A stretch of 64,000 nucleotides of DNA from DASTFP01 sp963744345 (GTDB taxonomy: Bacteria; Verrucomicrobiota; Verrucomicrobiia; Chthoniobacterales; Terrimicrobiaceae), in contig CAVUTD010000008.1 in NCBI GenBank assembly GCA_963744345.1, forward strand, positions 1 through 64,000. The letters are read 5' to 3'. Positions within the stretch are counted from its first letter, which is position 1. Each line of letters starts with the position of its first letter. The translations under genes were made by a program, and so were the position numbers. Under the pieces are notes generated by a model that saw only the letters and a program-made list of their open reading frames with translations, was not told the DNA's origin and did not search any database. Below, piece after piece: positions 1-10,000 of this stretch.

Positions 1-18
1 CGTCGTTCAGGATTTTGA

Positions 19-1311
19 TTAGTTTGCTGCGGCCGCTTCCGTGCCCGGCTGCAAGGGCAAAGGGACGTCCGGTGCGAGCGTCCGACTGAGTCGACCAGTC
101 TTCGCCGGTGCGGTTTCCTTTAGGAACAGACAAGTGATGGCCGCGACCAGGGCAGCGGCAACAGCAGCCCAAAGCGGGACCGCCAGGCCGAACCGGTCAG
201 CGAGGATGCCGGCGAAGGCCGGGCCGAAGAAGCCGCCGACGATTTGACCAAAACCCATGATGAGTCCAACCGCCGTCGCACTGTCGCGGGCAGAGACGGT
301 CTCGAGGGGCACGATCGACATGTAGAGCGGGCCTATCCCCGTCGCCAGGCACCCGAGGAACACGAGCGCGCCGACCATTACCGTTGTTGCTTCGCCGAAG
401 CAGAGCGCGCCGAGGGGCGCAAGCGCGCCCACCGCGGCAAACAGGACCATGATTGGCCGCCGACCCACACGGTCAGAGAGGTAGGGAACGACAATGGCGG
501 CGACCACCCCGGCCGCACCGAGCGCGCTCATGACAATGCTCATGTCGCGTCCCGACATCTGCAGAACGCGCACACAGTAGAGCGGCAGGAACGTCAGGAT
601 CAGGAAGTACCAGCCCCATATGCAGCAACTGACAAGCATGCAGAGCCGGATGTTGTTGAACTTGAGCAACCCAAGGATCTGACCAACCGTCGAGGGGGCG
701 TTCGCCGAGGCAGACTGGGACGCCGGTGACCGGTGCGGCGCTGGGCGCAGCACAAGGGCGGTCAAGAGCGCAATCAGAAGGGCCGGGATGCCGGCAAAAT
801 AGAACGCCGCTTGCCAGCTGTAGGCGGTCGCAACGGCTATGAGCAGGAGCGGACCGATGAACGAACCGACCAGCTGCGAGCCGAAATTTTGCACCAGGCC
901 CATGTTCAAGCCGCGGCGGTGAGGCGACGATTCCTGCGCCATGATCGCCTGCGCGACGGGAATTACCGGGCCTTCCGCGAGGCCGATCAACGCCCGCACG
1001 GCGAGAAGCATCGTGAAGGACGCCGCGAGACCGGTAAGGAAAGAGCAAAGACCGAACAAAATGAATGCGGTCACCAAGCACGTCTTCCGCTTTCCGCTCT
1101 TATCGGCAAAGTTCCCGACCAGAAATCCGGAGATCGCCCACGTGATAAGAACCAGCGACGCGAGCAGGCCAGCCTGGGCATTGCTAAGGTTGAGATCGTC
1201 AGCAACGAACGGCGTCAGGTAGAAGAGGGCCTGAGCGTCGAGGGCAGCGATCCCCCCTCCGAGGGTGAACAGAATCACTAATTTATTTTCATAACTCCAG
1301 AATCGAGACAT
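19..1311 (-). CDS. MFS transporter, aromatic-acid/organic-anion type
   Basis: A 430-residue inner-membrane carrier of the major facilitator superfamily, normal length for 12 helices. The loop between helices 2 and 3 shows the family signature as GNFADKSGKRK (about residues 66-76), and the second half has the matching DRVGRRP motif. Helix 1 contains GGGIAALDAQ, a form common in aromatic acid/H+ symporters and sialate/hexuronate carriers. Substrate cannot be read from sequence; the nearby remnant of a benzaldehyde/vanillin-type aldehyde dehydrogenase and the IclR regulator on the other side suggest uptake of an aromatic acid. The start gives a short cytoplasmic N-terminus before helix 1. Family sure, substrate inferred. 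Confidence 0.88.
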   Translation of the reverse strand: MSRFWSYENKLVILFTLGGGIAALDAQALFYLTPFVADDLNLSNAQAGLLASLVLITWAISGFLVGNFADKSGKRKTCLVTAFILFGLCSFLTGLAASFTMLLAVRALIGLAEGPVIPVAQAIMAQESSPHRRGLNMGLVQNFGSQLVGSFIGPLLLIAVATAYSWQAAFYFAGIPALLIALLTALVLRPAPHRSPASQSASANAPSTVGQILGLLKFNNIRLCMLVSCCIWGWYFLILTFLPLYCVRVLQMSGRDMSIVMSALGAAGVVAAIVVPYLSDRVGRRPIMVLFAAVGALAPLGALCFGEATTVMVGALVFLGCLATGIGPLYMSIVPLETVSARDSATAVGLIMGFGQIVGGFFGPAFAGILADRFGLAVPLWAAVAAALVAAITCLFLKETAPAKTGRLSRTLAPDVPLPLQPGTEAAAAN

Positions 1312-1456
1312 AAGATGGTTTCCTCTGTGGTGCCCACTTGGGCAGGGTTTGCGGTTCTTTGGAACGGGGTGCGGGGTTAATCTGCAGAAGCGCGGTACGC
1401 TTCGATTTTAGGTTTCTTCGTTGGTTGGACTCTCTGGGAGTTCTGGTAGGGGATGA

Positions 1457-1705
1457 TTACATCGGATAGAGCGCGGCCGATCCGCTCACTGTGAGCCATT
1501 GCCATTCGGTGAATTCGTCCCGGCTGTTGAGGCTGCCGAAACGCAATCCATTGCCGGTTTCACCCAGGCCGCCCATCGGGCATTGCGGCAGATCGTTAAC
1601 GGTCTGGTCGCTGACATGAGCCATGCCGGCCAAGAGCCGCGCAAGGGCAATGCCCAGCAGGTGAGCGCCTGTGCGCAGGGCGGTAAGGATGCCGGTCGGT
1701 TTCAT
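1457..1705 (-). pseudogene. C-terminal remnant of an aldehyde dehydrogenase (benzaldehyde/vanillin type)
   Basis: An open frame of 82 codons that matches only the last ~70 residues of NAD-dependent aromatic aldehyde dehydrogenases: AGMAHVSDQTVND, then a glycine-rich GGLGETGNGLRFG and the terminal EFTEWQW...YPM. In complete enzymes these form the end of the catalytic and oligomerisation regions; the cofactor fold and the catalytic Cys are missing. The real frame probably begins inside this ORF and the first residues are read through from non-homologous DNA. It lies on the same strand as the MFS gene, so an aromatic aldehyde oxidation step was probably once linked to that transporter. Non-functional as seen. 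Confidence 0.6.
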
Positions 1706-2113
1706 GAAATGGTATTATTCAGCTTTCTTGTCTATCACCAAATCACAGTACGATATTATGTCAACACAGAAATTCAAAAATTATCGGAATATGAGAATAC
1801 TGTTGAAACACCTTGGGGGTATTGGGGAGAGGCGTCGTCCTCGAACTCTTGGTGGCGGGGTTGGTTGCACTTCGCAGTCCGGGCAACCGGCGATCGAAGC
1901 CACGGCGTGCATTTTCGGGTCTGCAACGCGGCTGCTGCAGCGCTCAAAGATCGAGGGCGATTGAAGAGGTGTCCTGAGGCGGCAGCTACCAGGGTGGACT
2001 GGACAACCGCGAAGGTGCCCGTTAAATAGTGAGACGCCGTATTTATATCACAATGCGACAAATTTTTTGAATTCCCGAACAGACGCGATAAAATACTGAG
2101 AATTGAAGGTTTG
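1706..2113. promoter_or_regulatory. Intergenic region upstream of the IclR gene
   Basis: About 400 bases without a convincing gene, noticeably more A+T-rich than the surroundings (for example around 1735-1800 and 2035-2110). It sits between the minus-strand ALDH remnant/MFS block and the plus-strand IclR gene, so it is the expected place for the regulator's own promoter and operator. I cannot point to a defined operator; a GAAGG just before the ATG at 2114 is a plausible ribosome binding site. Confidence 0.35.
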
Positions 2114-3025
2114 ATGAACAAGAGCACATATCCTCAGCGATCCGCCGCAGGCTTGGGCAGGAACTCGTCGCGATCGCAAAGCACTGCCAAACGCAGCCGT
2201 AAGCAAAAATCCAAAGCTGAGAGCAGTGGAGGCCGGATGCTTGCTGTCCTCGGGCTGTTCACGATAGAAAGCCCTGAGTGGACGGTGGAGGAAGCTGCTG
2301 AAAGCCTAGGCGCATCGGTGAGTACGACCTACAGGTATTTCAGGGCGCTCACAAAAGTGGGCTTACTCAGCCCCGTCTCGCGCGCAGGTTATATGCTCGG
2401 ACCGGCAATCATCCAATTGGACCGACAAATCCAGATGTGCGATCCGATGCTGCGCGCCGCCCGCGGCGTGATGGCGGACCTAATTGGATATGCGCCGGAC
2501 GAGGCGATCATTCTCTTGTGCCGACTGTTTCATGACCGCGTGATCTGCGTGCATCAGGTTTTCGGTCGTGGACCCCACGAGCCCGTGAGTTACGAACGTG
2601 GCCGTCCTATGCCACTGTTTCGCGGTGCCACATCGAAGATTATTCTCGCCAACCTGCCCCCGCATACGCTGAAAGTCTTGTTTTCTAAACACGCCCATGA
2701 GATCGCCGCGGCCGGCCTCGGGGACAACTGGGACGCGTTCAAACGCACTCTTGCCGCCCTGCGGCGCGACGGCGTGTGCATTACCAAGGGAGAAGTTGAT
2801 GCGGGACGGGTCGGGATCGCCGCTCCAATTTTCGGTCAGGAACAAGCCATCCTTGGCAGCCTCAGTTTCGTTCTACCCGTTGCCCAAGCTGACGAGACTC
2901 GAATTGCACGCCTGGTTCCGCTCACCGTTGCGGGCGCCCGCGAAATAGAGCAAGCGATGATTGCAGCTACCACGCAGCAAAGGCCAGATACAGCAACGCG
3001 GAGACGCACCAAAATAGCCGCTTAA
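2114..3025 (+). CDS. IclR-family transcriptional regulator
   Basis: A 303-residue DNA-binding regulator. After a basic, Ser/Lys/Arg-rich N-terminal extension of ~35 residues comes a winged helix-turn-helix (about 40-100; EEAAESLGASVSTTYRYFRAL is the HTH) and then the IclR effector-binding domain, ending with the typical DAGRVGIAAPIF and a ...LGSLSFVLP segment. The start at 2114 is preferred over the TTG at 2111 because it is an ATG with GAAGG upstream. IclR proteins usually control a neighbouring catabolic operon in response to a small aromatic or organic acid; here the divergent MFS gene and ALDH remnant are the obvious former targets. The N-terminal extension is longer than usual. Confidence 0.88.
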   Translation: MNKSTYPQRSAAGLGRNSSRSQSTAKRSRKQKSKAESSGGRMLAVLGLFTIESPEWTVEEAAESLGASVSTTYRYFRALTKVGLLSPVSRAGYMLGPAIIQLDRQIQMCDPMLRAARGVMADLIGYAPDEAIILLCRLFHDRVICVHQVFGRGPHEPVSYERGRPMPLFRGATSKIILANLPPHTLKVLFSKHAHEIAAAGLGDNWDAFKRTLAALRRDGVCITKGEVDAGRVGIAAPIFGQEQAILGSLSFVLPVAQADETRIARLVPLTVAGAREIEQAMIAATTQQRPDTATRRRTKIAA

Positions 3026-3594
3026 GCGCGGTAACGACTGGGCAGTGAAATGACCAGGGCAAGCTCCATACAACTTCGGGTTAAACGAGTTTCCGCTGAC
3101 CATCGCGAGGAAAGCAGAGACCAAGACCTCGCACCAGAACTTATAATCCGCTAGGCCCAAAATAGCGCGTTCCGGTTCCAGACAGTAGGAAAAGAAATTG
3201 TGGCCCTCCGGGTCAAGGAAAGGGGAGCATCTTCCACGATGTACTCGTGGCAGAGCGCTTGAGCGCGGCGCCGCTTGAGTGGAAGCATATTCAGGAGAGC
3301 TTTAAAGCGCGGCGCATCATGGCCGACGGCGCAATTGCTTTCGCGGGATCGGAGTTTGTGTTTGCGGGACAATACGGGGGCACCCTTTTCGAACCGCGCG
3401 TTGGGGGAGATTACGGCCCACGGGCTGCGGCATTCCGCGGCGACGGCAAAGGGTGATTAGTCCACTTCCGCATCAACGACCTGGAACGATGCACCTGATC
3501 CGCCTTCGACACACCTGGGGTTATCTTCGGTAAGCAGACGCGTTTCTGACGGGATAGATCGGGTGGGCCATAGACAAATCCGTAGCGGTCTTTT
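3026..3594. other. No supported gene
   Basis: Several short overlapping open frames exist on both strands, but none has a recognisable domain or a good ribosome binding site. One frame near 3400-3460 reads as a fragment resembling the HGLRHSAAT segment of tyrosine recombinases; this is too short to call. Confidence 0.4.
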
Positions 3595-4247
3595 TTACAT
3601 CCACCGGCTCAAGCAGCAGGAAATTGCCGTCTTGGTATATTCGATGAGCACGCGGGCCGTGCCATTGAGCCCCCATATCTTGAAACCCGTGCCGAAGAGT
3701 CCGCCATTAGGGAAAAGCTCGTTCAGACCGGCCATGGCGTGAAAGCAATTGATGGCGACTCGATCCTTTCGATAGGGGCGGTCGTCGGCCCGGTAGTTAA
3801 TGGTTCCTGTGTCGAGGAGGCGCTTGCGCTTGACGGCCAGGTCAAACGCCTTCTTGTCGATCTCGTAGGGTCCCCACATGGCGAAGGCATTTTTTTCATT
3901 CGCCGCCAGCTTGATAGTTTCTTCGAGCGTAAAGTTTCTCCCGGGCGATAGAGGACACTTGTTCGCTTTGGCAAAAACGCGGGCGCCCGTGCCTTTGAAC
4001 ACGCAAAGATCGGTACGCGAAAGAAATATGGCACATCGCTGCGGTTCCACTTGACCAATAAATTCAACAACCCTCTGCGGTGATTCGGCTCGATGGGACG
4101 AGGGCCAGCACATCGGCCGCTTCGGCCGAAACACAACGTTCTCACCGGAATGGCAAGAAACTCGAACACAACCCCTCCATCGCCTGCAGATAAAGAACGA
4201 ACAAGGGTGCGCGGAGAACGTGCCGCAACTCGGCAAATGGCCTGCAT
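3595..4247 (-). pseudogene. Conserved hypothetical protein, frameshifted
   Basis: Two minus-strand frames join into one protein-like sequence. The first (from an ATG at 4247) reads MQAICRVAARSPRTLVRSL and continues through GDGGVVFEF and RTLCFGRSG to about 4080. The second carries on with VVEFIGQVEPQRCAIF, then WGPYEIDKKAFDLAVKR, INYRADDRPYR, INCFHAMAGL and FGTGFKIWG. The WGP-E-I ... INCFHA pattern resembles a conserved uncharacterised family with the core ISNCIHAV followed by a glycine-rich tail; I know no activity for it. The two halves need a -1/+1 shift near 4080-4100, so the gene is either decayed or hit by a sequence error. Family membership is from memory and tentative. Confidence 0.4.
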
Positions 4248-4523
4248 GGCGGCTTTCAGGCCGCCTTCGCACCCGAGACTTCTCGAGTGATTGTTACAAG
4301 AAATTTTACTAGGAGCCAGACATGGAGAACGCCGCATATGCTGTGCCGCATGTCCCGATCGTTGCGGGTACGCCATGGTGTTAGTGCAGCTATGGCAGCC
4401 GGTGGTCTTTTGCGATTCTTTAGAACGTGTTCGGGGGACACGATGTGGCTCGCTTTTTATGTGCGCCAATCTGGTTCACCTCCGGATGCAAAAACCGATG
4501 GTCGATCCGCTTTCCTAGAGAGT

Positions 4524-4778
4524 TCATTGCTTTTCGACGATCTCCTTCAGAATCGCGCGTTCCCGAGGCTCCAAGGGACCGACCCCCCCTTGCAGGAGAA
4601 ACCATATGCCAATGTCCTTCTCGGCGCAGTAGAGAATCTCAATCGCATCATTGGTCGTCGCGCGGTAGATCGTGCTGCCGCTATTCTCCTCCAGGAATTG
4701 AAAGAACGTCTGACGCCAGGGATGGTCGAAGAACGGGAAGACTTTCTCCCCGATAGCCTTCAATTCGTCGCTGCCCAT
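4524..4778 (-). CDS. Small uncharacterised protein
   Basis: An 84-residue protein beginning MGSDELKAIGEKVFPFF and ending EPRERAILKEIVEKQ, with a central stretch typical of a compact alpha/beta domain (STIYRATTNDAIEILYC, GIWFLLQGGVGPL). No family recognised. It follows the cyclase gene on the same strand with a 70-base gap and could be co-transcribed. The open frame extends upstream into the cyclase, but the coding-like part starts here. Just upstream, an ATG in the other frame (near 4841) opens MEPENLDIASITGG followed by TGA; joining it to this frame would give a ~105-residue protein, hinting at a one-base frameshift or an alternative start. Confidence 0.5.
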   Translation of the reverse strand: MGSDELKAIGEKVFPFFDHPWRQTFFQFLEENSGSTIYRATTNDAIEILYCAEKDIGIWFLLQGGVGPLEPRERAILKEIVEKQ

Positions 4779-4848
4779 CGGCTTGATGGTCTGCTCAACC
4801 GCCGGTGATACTTGCGATGTCGAGGTTTTCTGGTTCCATGATGGTTGG

Positions 4849-6162
4849 CTATTTGTGCTTTCGTTGCAAAATCTTGGGCGCTTCGGCGATCCAGGCGAAA
4901 AGCTCACGCGGCTGGTCGAAGCCCCTAAGCTGATAGGGTCCGATCGACTGCACGTCCGTGCGAGCAAGCAGGTGGGCGAAGGGAGCCGACATCAGCAACC
5001 GCTGGCCGGCGACACTGCAGACCGTCTGGATTCGGCTGACGAAATTCACATCGCGCCCGATGATTGTAAAATCGAGCCGACTTCCCGCACCGATATTGCC
5101 GTAACTGACGCTGCCGTGGTGCAGCGAAATGCCGACGCGCAATTCAGGCTCGCGCAACGCGACGGCATCAAGCCTCGCCAATGCTCTGAGCGCGGCGTCG
5201 AACGCTGCCGAGCAGTTCGTCGCGGGATCGGCCTCCCTCCGGAAAAACGCCAACACTGCGTCCCCCATGAATTTCAGGATCTCCCCGCCCGCCTCCGCAA
5301 TCGGGGGTACGATCTGATCAAAGTAGATGTTCAGGAGTTCAAGCACGCGGGTTTCCGGCAAGCGGTCGGAGAGCCCCGTGAAGTCACGCATATCACAAAG
5401 CATCAATGCGGCGTCGAGGCTCTCAAGGTTCGACCGCCGGATGTCTCCGGCGAGAATGCGTTGACCAGTAAGCGAGCCGACGTAAGTGTCGAGAAGGGTC
5501 GCCTCCCTTCGGCGCACCGCTCGAACTTCACAGGCGGTCCGCAGAGCCGGCACGATGCGACGGACAGTCGCAAGCTCGTCGGGTGTCAATCCGGCCGCGC
5601 GCTGCGTCCCGAACGCCGCACCGCCAACGTGCTCGAACGCGCCCATCAGCGGCACTAAGACAAGTTCGCCGAGGCTGCATCCCGTGAAGAGGTCGTGCAA
5701 CACCCCTGCCGCGGCCCGCGGATCGTCGCGAGGCACCACGACCCACTCGCCCCGGTCCAAGAGGGACCATGTGGAGTTATCCACGACATTAAATCCATGT
5801 GCGCGATCCTGGATCTCGACCCTGCCGTCCGGCGACCAGACGGCTGATCGCCCAACGGTCTCCGGGTGTAGGGTGTGGAGGTGAAGCCCAAGACAGTCAA
5901 GGCCGAGGCCGGCTATCCTCAGTCTCCGAGCGAGGCCCTCGACGAGCCCGGCGTCGTCGAGACCGTGACATTCGTCGCTCGTCAGCCACTCTAGAATCTC
6001 GTCAGCATCAGCAAAGGACGCTCCCCCGAACGGCACTTGTGGAGAATCCGAACGAGCGAGGTGGGAGCAGGAGGAACGAGCAAGCGTCGGACTTTCGCTT
6101 TGTGATGGCACACGCCAGTTCGACCTCGAACCGGCGCCGTTTCCCTGGGTGGTAGTTGTCAT
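4849..6162 (-). CDS. Class III adenylate/guanylate cyclase
   Basis: A 437-residue soluble protein. Residues about 40-210 form an uncharacterised sensor-like region; the C-terminal ~200 residues are a class III cyclase homology domain. Metal-binding aspartates are visible in CDMRDFTGLSDRL and in GGEILKFMGDAVLAFF, and the purine/transition-state region in LDFTIIGRDVNFVSRI. It should form a homodimer in the cytoplasm and make cAMP (the TIIGRDVN segment does not settle ATP versus GTP). No transmembrane segment. The combination of a loosely conserved N-terminal domain with this cyclase recurs in proteobacterial and verrucomicrobial soil genomes. A downstream small gene is on the same strand. Confidence 0.88.
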   Translation of the reverse strand: MTTTTQGNGAGSRSNWRVPSQSESPTLARSSCSHLARSDSPQVPFGGASFADADEILEWLTSDECHGLDDAGLVEGLARRLRIAGLGLDCLGLHLHTLHPETVGRSAVWSPDGRVEIQDRAHGFNVVDNSTWSLLDRGEWVVVPRDDPRAAAGVLHDLFTGCSLGELVLVPLMGAFEHVGGAAFGTQRAAGLTPDELATVRRIVPALRTACEVRAVRRREATLLDTYVGSLTGQRILAGDIRRSNLESLDAALMLCDMRDFTGLSDRLPETRVLELLNIYFDQIVPPIAEAGGEILKFMGDAVLAFFRREADPATNCSAAFDAALRALARLDAVALREPELRVGISLHHGSVSYGNIGAGSRLDFTIIGRDVNFVSRIQTVCSVAGQRLLMSAPFAHLLARTDVQSIGPYQLRGFDQPRELFAWIAEAPKILQRKHK

Positions 6163-6352
6163 GACTCAACTATCGGTCAGATAGCCTAAGCAACGCCATG
6201 GGGTTTACGGTAGATTTTCTCCTGCTACAAAAGAGTTGACGCTTGCTCCCTCTTTCGAGTTAGAAGGAAACCAACGTCACGGGCTATCGTTCGTCCGCAT
6301 CCTGTTAGGCAGCGCCTGACGAGACGCTCACGATCTTTGCCAGCCGATCCTC

Positions 6353-7021
6353 CTACAGTTGAATCAAACCACGGCGCGTCGCGGTTGCGACTGCCTGGGT
6401 GCGGCTGACCACATCCAACTTGGCGAAGATGCTCTTCACGTGGGTCTTCACCGTGCCTTCGCTGATGAATAGCTCGGCGCCGATCTCCTTGTTACTCTTG
6501 CCCGCGGCGATGCGCCGCAGGACTTCGAGCTCGCGTTCACTTAACGCTTCGCCACTTATGCGCTCGGCTAACTTCGAGGCGAGCGCAGGCGGAATGCAGG
6601 TCTGGCCGCCGTGCACGCGGCGAATGCAATCCATTACCGCTTCGCGGGCAGTGTCCTTCAGCAGGTAACCTTTCGCGCCGGCTTTAATGGCCCGGTAGAT
6701 GTCTTCATCGCCGTCGTAGGTGGTGAGAACGATAATGTGCGCCGTTTCGTCCATCTCGCGGATTTCTTTGATCGCGCCGACGCCGTCCAGCTCGGGCATG
6801 CGCAAATCGAGCAGCGTCACGTCGGGCCGATACTGCTTCCAAAGATCGACCGCCTCGCGCCCATTGCTCGCTTCGCCGATCACAACCATGTCGGCCTTGC
6901 GTTTGATCAGTGACACCAGACCCTCGCGCACGACGCCGTGATCGTCCGCTACAAGAATGCGGATGCGCTCCTTCTTTGTATCTGGCGCGGATTTCTTCTT
7001 CTTCTCCATGTCTTCCTTCAT
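6353..7021 (-). CDS. NarL/FixJ-type response regulator
   Basis: A 222-residue two-component response regulator. After a lysine-rich start (residues 1-17) comes a receiver domain with the acidic pair in ILVADDHGVV and the phospho-acceptor Asp at about residue 72 (VTLLDLRMP). A linker leads to a LuxR-type HTH at 160-222 (LSERELEVLRRIAAGKSNKE, then EGTVKTHVKSIFAKL). It overlaps the kinase gene upstream by 4 bases (ATGA), so the pair is translationally coupled and the kinase is its partner. Expected to be a cytoplasmic transcription activator; targets are unknown. Confidence 0.93.
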   Translation of the reverse strand: MKEDMEKKKKSAPDTKKERIRILVADDHGVVREGLVSLIKRKADMVVIGEASNGREAVDLWKQYRPDVTLLDLRMPELDGVGAIKEIREMDETAHIIVLTTYDGDEDIYRAIKAGAKGYLLKDTAREAVMDCIRRVHGGQTCIPPALASKLAERISGEALSERELEVLRRIAAGKSNKEIGAELFISEGTVKTHVKSIFAKLDVVSRTQAVATATRRGLIQL

Positions 7022-10000
7022 GCCGATCCCTCCTGTTGATATGGCGCCACGACGACAATCCTGGTGCCTTTGCCGGGCGCGCTGCTGATTGCAAGCGTGC
7101 CGCCGATGTGCTCTGCCCGCTCGCGCATTCCGATTAAGCCGATACCGCCGCTCGCTCGCTCGACGACAAAGCCGGCACCGTCATCGCAAAGCTCAAGGCG
7201 AACGCCCTGCGGTTCGAAAGCCACGCGGGTCTCAAATCGCTTCGCATAGGCATATTTTAGCGCGTTGCTTAACGCTTCCTGCCCGATGTGGAGCAGATTT
7301 TCCTCAACACCTGCGGCCAACGCGCATGGCTCACCCTCGAGTTGAAACTCGGCGCGCAGCGAAGTCCCCTCCGTCGTGTTTTGAATGATCGCTTTGAGCG
7401 CTTCAGGGAACGCAGCCTTCTCGAGTGCCTGGGGCCGAAGCGCGTGGACGGAGCGCCGCGCCTCGTGCAGCCCCTCCCGTGCAAGGTCGCGGGCTTGCCG
7501 GACATGCCGCACGGCATGCTCCGGGTCTTCCTCCATTAATGCCTCTTCCGCCGCTTCCATCTGCATGATGACGCCGGTGAATCCTTGCGCCAGGGTGTCG
7601 TGAATATCGCGCGCCATTCGCGTTCGCTCTTTGAGAATCGCGGCCTGGCGCTCCTGCTCGTCGAGTTCTTGCTCGTGAACTGCCATCATCACGTGATGGG
7701 CCAGCGCCTGCGCCAGCTCGATCTGCTCCGCGCGATACGCGCCTTGCTCGGAGTGCTGAATGCCAATGAATCCGCGGAGTTCTCCCGCGACAAACATCGG
7801 AACGGTCATGAACTTCTTGCATCTTCGCCTCGTCAGGTACTCGCGGAACTCTGGACCGATCCGCGCGTCATGTTCGACTTCATCGAACACCAACGGTGAC
7901 TTGGTAAAGCACATCTCGTCCACGAGGCCGCTCTTTTGCTTCCAACCATGCGGGTCCTTGACGAATGGATGATCTGGATGGGGCGCGACCTGTTGGTCTC
8001 CTTCAACCACGAGCCGCAAGCGTATTGAGTCATCCGCCTGATCGTGCAGCCAGAGTAGCACGCGACTGGCGCGCAGATGCTGCCCAATTGTGCGAAGGAT
8101 TTCGGCGGTGAACTTCTCCGGCACTGCCTCCGTCGCCAGCACATCAAGGCTGCGCATCATCACTTCCACGTGACTCCGCGCAAGCTGCTCCGAAGCGCGC
8201 AGTGCCTCCTCGGCGCGCTTGCGCTCGATTGCAATCCCCGCTAGAACAGTGATCTGATCGAAGATCTGTTGATCACGCAGACTCGGGCTGCGCGGCTCGC
8301 GATAGTACATTGCGAAAGTCGCGATCACTTTGCCTTGGGAGGAAAAGATAGGCGTGGACCAACAGGCGCGCAGCGAATGGAGCAAGGCTGCGTCGCGATA
8401 CTCCGCCCACAAGGGATCGGTCGCGATGTCCTCAACGATTACCTGCTGGCCGCGATATGCGGCTGTTCCGCACGAACCCGCGCAGGGTCCGATGACACCT
8501 CCATCAATCGCATCCGTGTAGGCTTTTGGAAGGCTTGGTGCTCCGCCATGCCGTAAGCGATTCCCGTCGAGTAACAAAATCGACGCTAGCACACCAGTGG
8601 CTTGTTCCTCCACGAGCCGGCACAAGCTATCAAGGATTTGAGAAAGCGAGCCGCCCTTCGCGAGCTTCTCCAGAATCCGTTTCTCTCCCGCGAGCAAGGC
8701 TTCGGCCCTTTTGCGGTCGCTAATGTCCCTGACGACACCCTGATACTGGTCGTCGCCAGCGGTCGATAAAGAAACCTCCACGGGCACGACTTCGTTGTTC
8801 TTGCGCAAGAACTGACGTTCAAACCGCAAGACGCCTTGCTTCTTCACTTGGTCAAATCTTTTCGGGACTAGATCGCGTTCTGCGGGGGGGTACGTCTCGG
8901 CCCACGACAACCCGATCATCTCATCCTCGCTGCCACAATACAGCCTGGCAGCAGACCCATTGAACAAAACGCACTTGCCCTGCGAGTCCCAGACAAAGAT
9001 CGCGTCCGGCGCCGCGTCGATCAGTTCACGATACTTCTTCTCGCTTGCCCGCAGGGCGTTCTCGCCACGATCGCGTTCAAGGGCAACGCGTGCAAGGTGG
9101 CTCGCCAACTCGATCAGCTCCAGGTCTTGCGCGTTAGGACTCCGCGGTTCACGATGGTGCATGCAGACTGTCCCGAGGACTTCTCCTTGCGAGGAGAGCA
9201 CTGGATTTGACCACGAGGCGCGCAGCCCATGTTTCAGTGCCGAAGCACGATGCTCCGGCACATCCCACAGCGCGTCAGTCGCGATGTCGCAGACGATGAC
9301 CGGTGAACCGCGATAGGCCGCGGTGCCGCAAGAGCCGGCACACGGTCCAATCGGCAGCTTCTCCACCTGCTGCGTCCACTCCCTAGGCAGATTGGGTCCT
9401 GCGACGACATCCAGATGAATGCCATCGGGATTCAGTAATAACACCGAGGCGAACGTGCCGCTGCGCTGTTCCTCGATAATGAGGCAGAGTGCATCGAGGA
9501 TATCTTTGAGTGGAACGCCGGTAGCGATCATCTCGAGGAGCCGTTTCTCTCCGGTGAGCAAAGCCTCCGCGCGCTTGCGCTCGGCGACTTCGGCGGTCAG
9601 CTTTGTCCGCACCCGCCACACACGATTGATCCCAGGAAGTTCCTTCTCGGCTCGGGCCCGCTCCGCGACCTCGTCGGTCAGCTTCTCATAGGCTACCTGG
9701 AGATCGGCGGTGCGCTCCCGCACCTTTTCCTCGAGCCCCTCCCTAGCCCGCAGCAGCGCTTCCTCATCGCGCCGTTGCCGGTGAGCCAGCCAGCTGATAA
9801 AAGCTCCGGTGAGAAAAAAACCCACGAACTTCGGCACTTCGCTGAGCGAGATCCGCTGGGGGAAGAGAGGAGGGGTGAGGCAATATTCCACAGCAAAGAT
9901 GGACAGAACGGTGGTGAGAATGCCCGGTCCGAACCCGCCGATCCAACTGCTCAGAACGATCGCACAAACAAAGAACGGCGTCTGCAAACTCGGCGCATGC

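Noticed and set aside
244..1281. Long plus-strand frames opposite the MFS gene
   Set aside because: Antisense shadows of the MFS gene with basic, low-complexity content.
3400..3460. Fragment resembling the HGLRHSAAT box of tyrosine recombinases
   Set aside because: Only about 20 residues, no catalytic Arg/Tyr elsewhere, no attachment sites; too short to support an integrase.
4783..5658. 291-codon plus-strand frame opposite the cyclase
   Set aside because: Antisense of the cyclase; no family resemblance.
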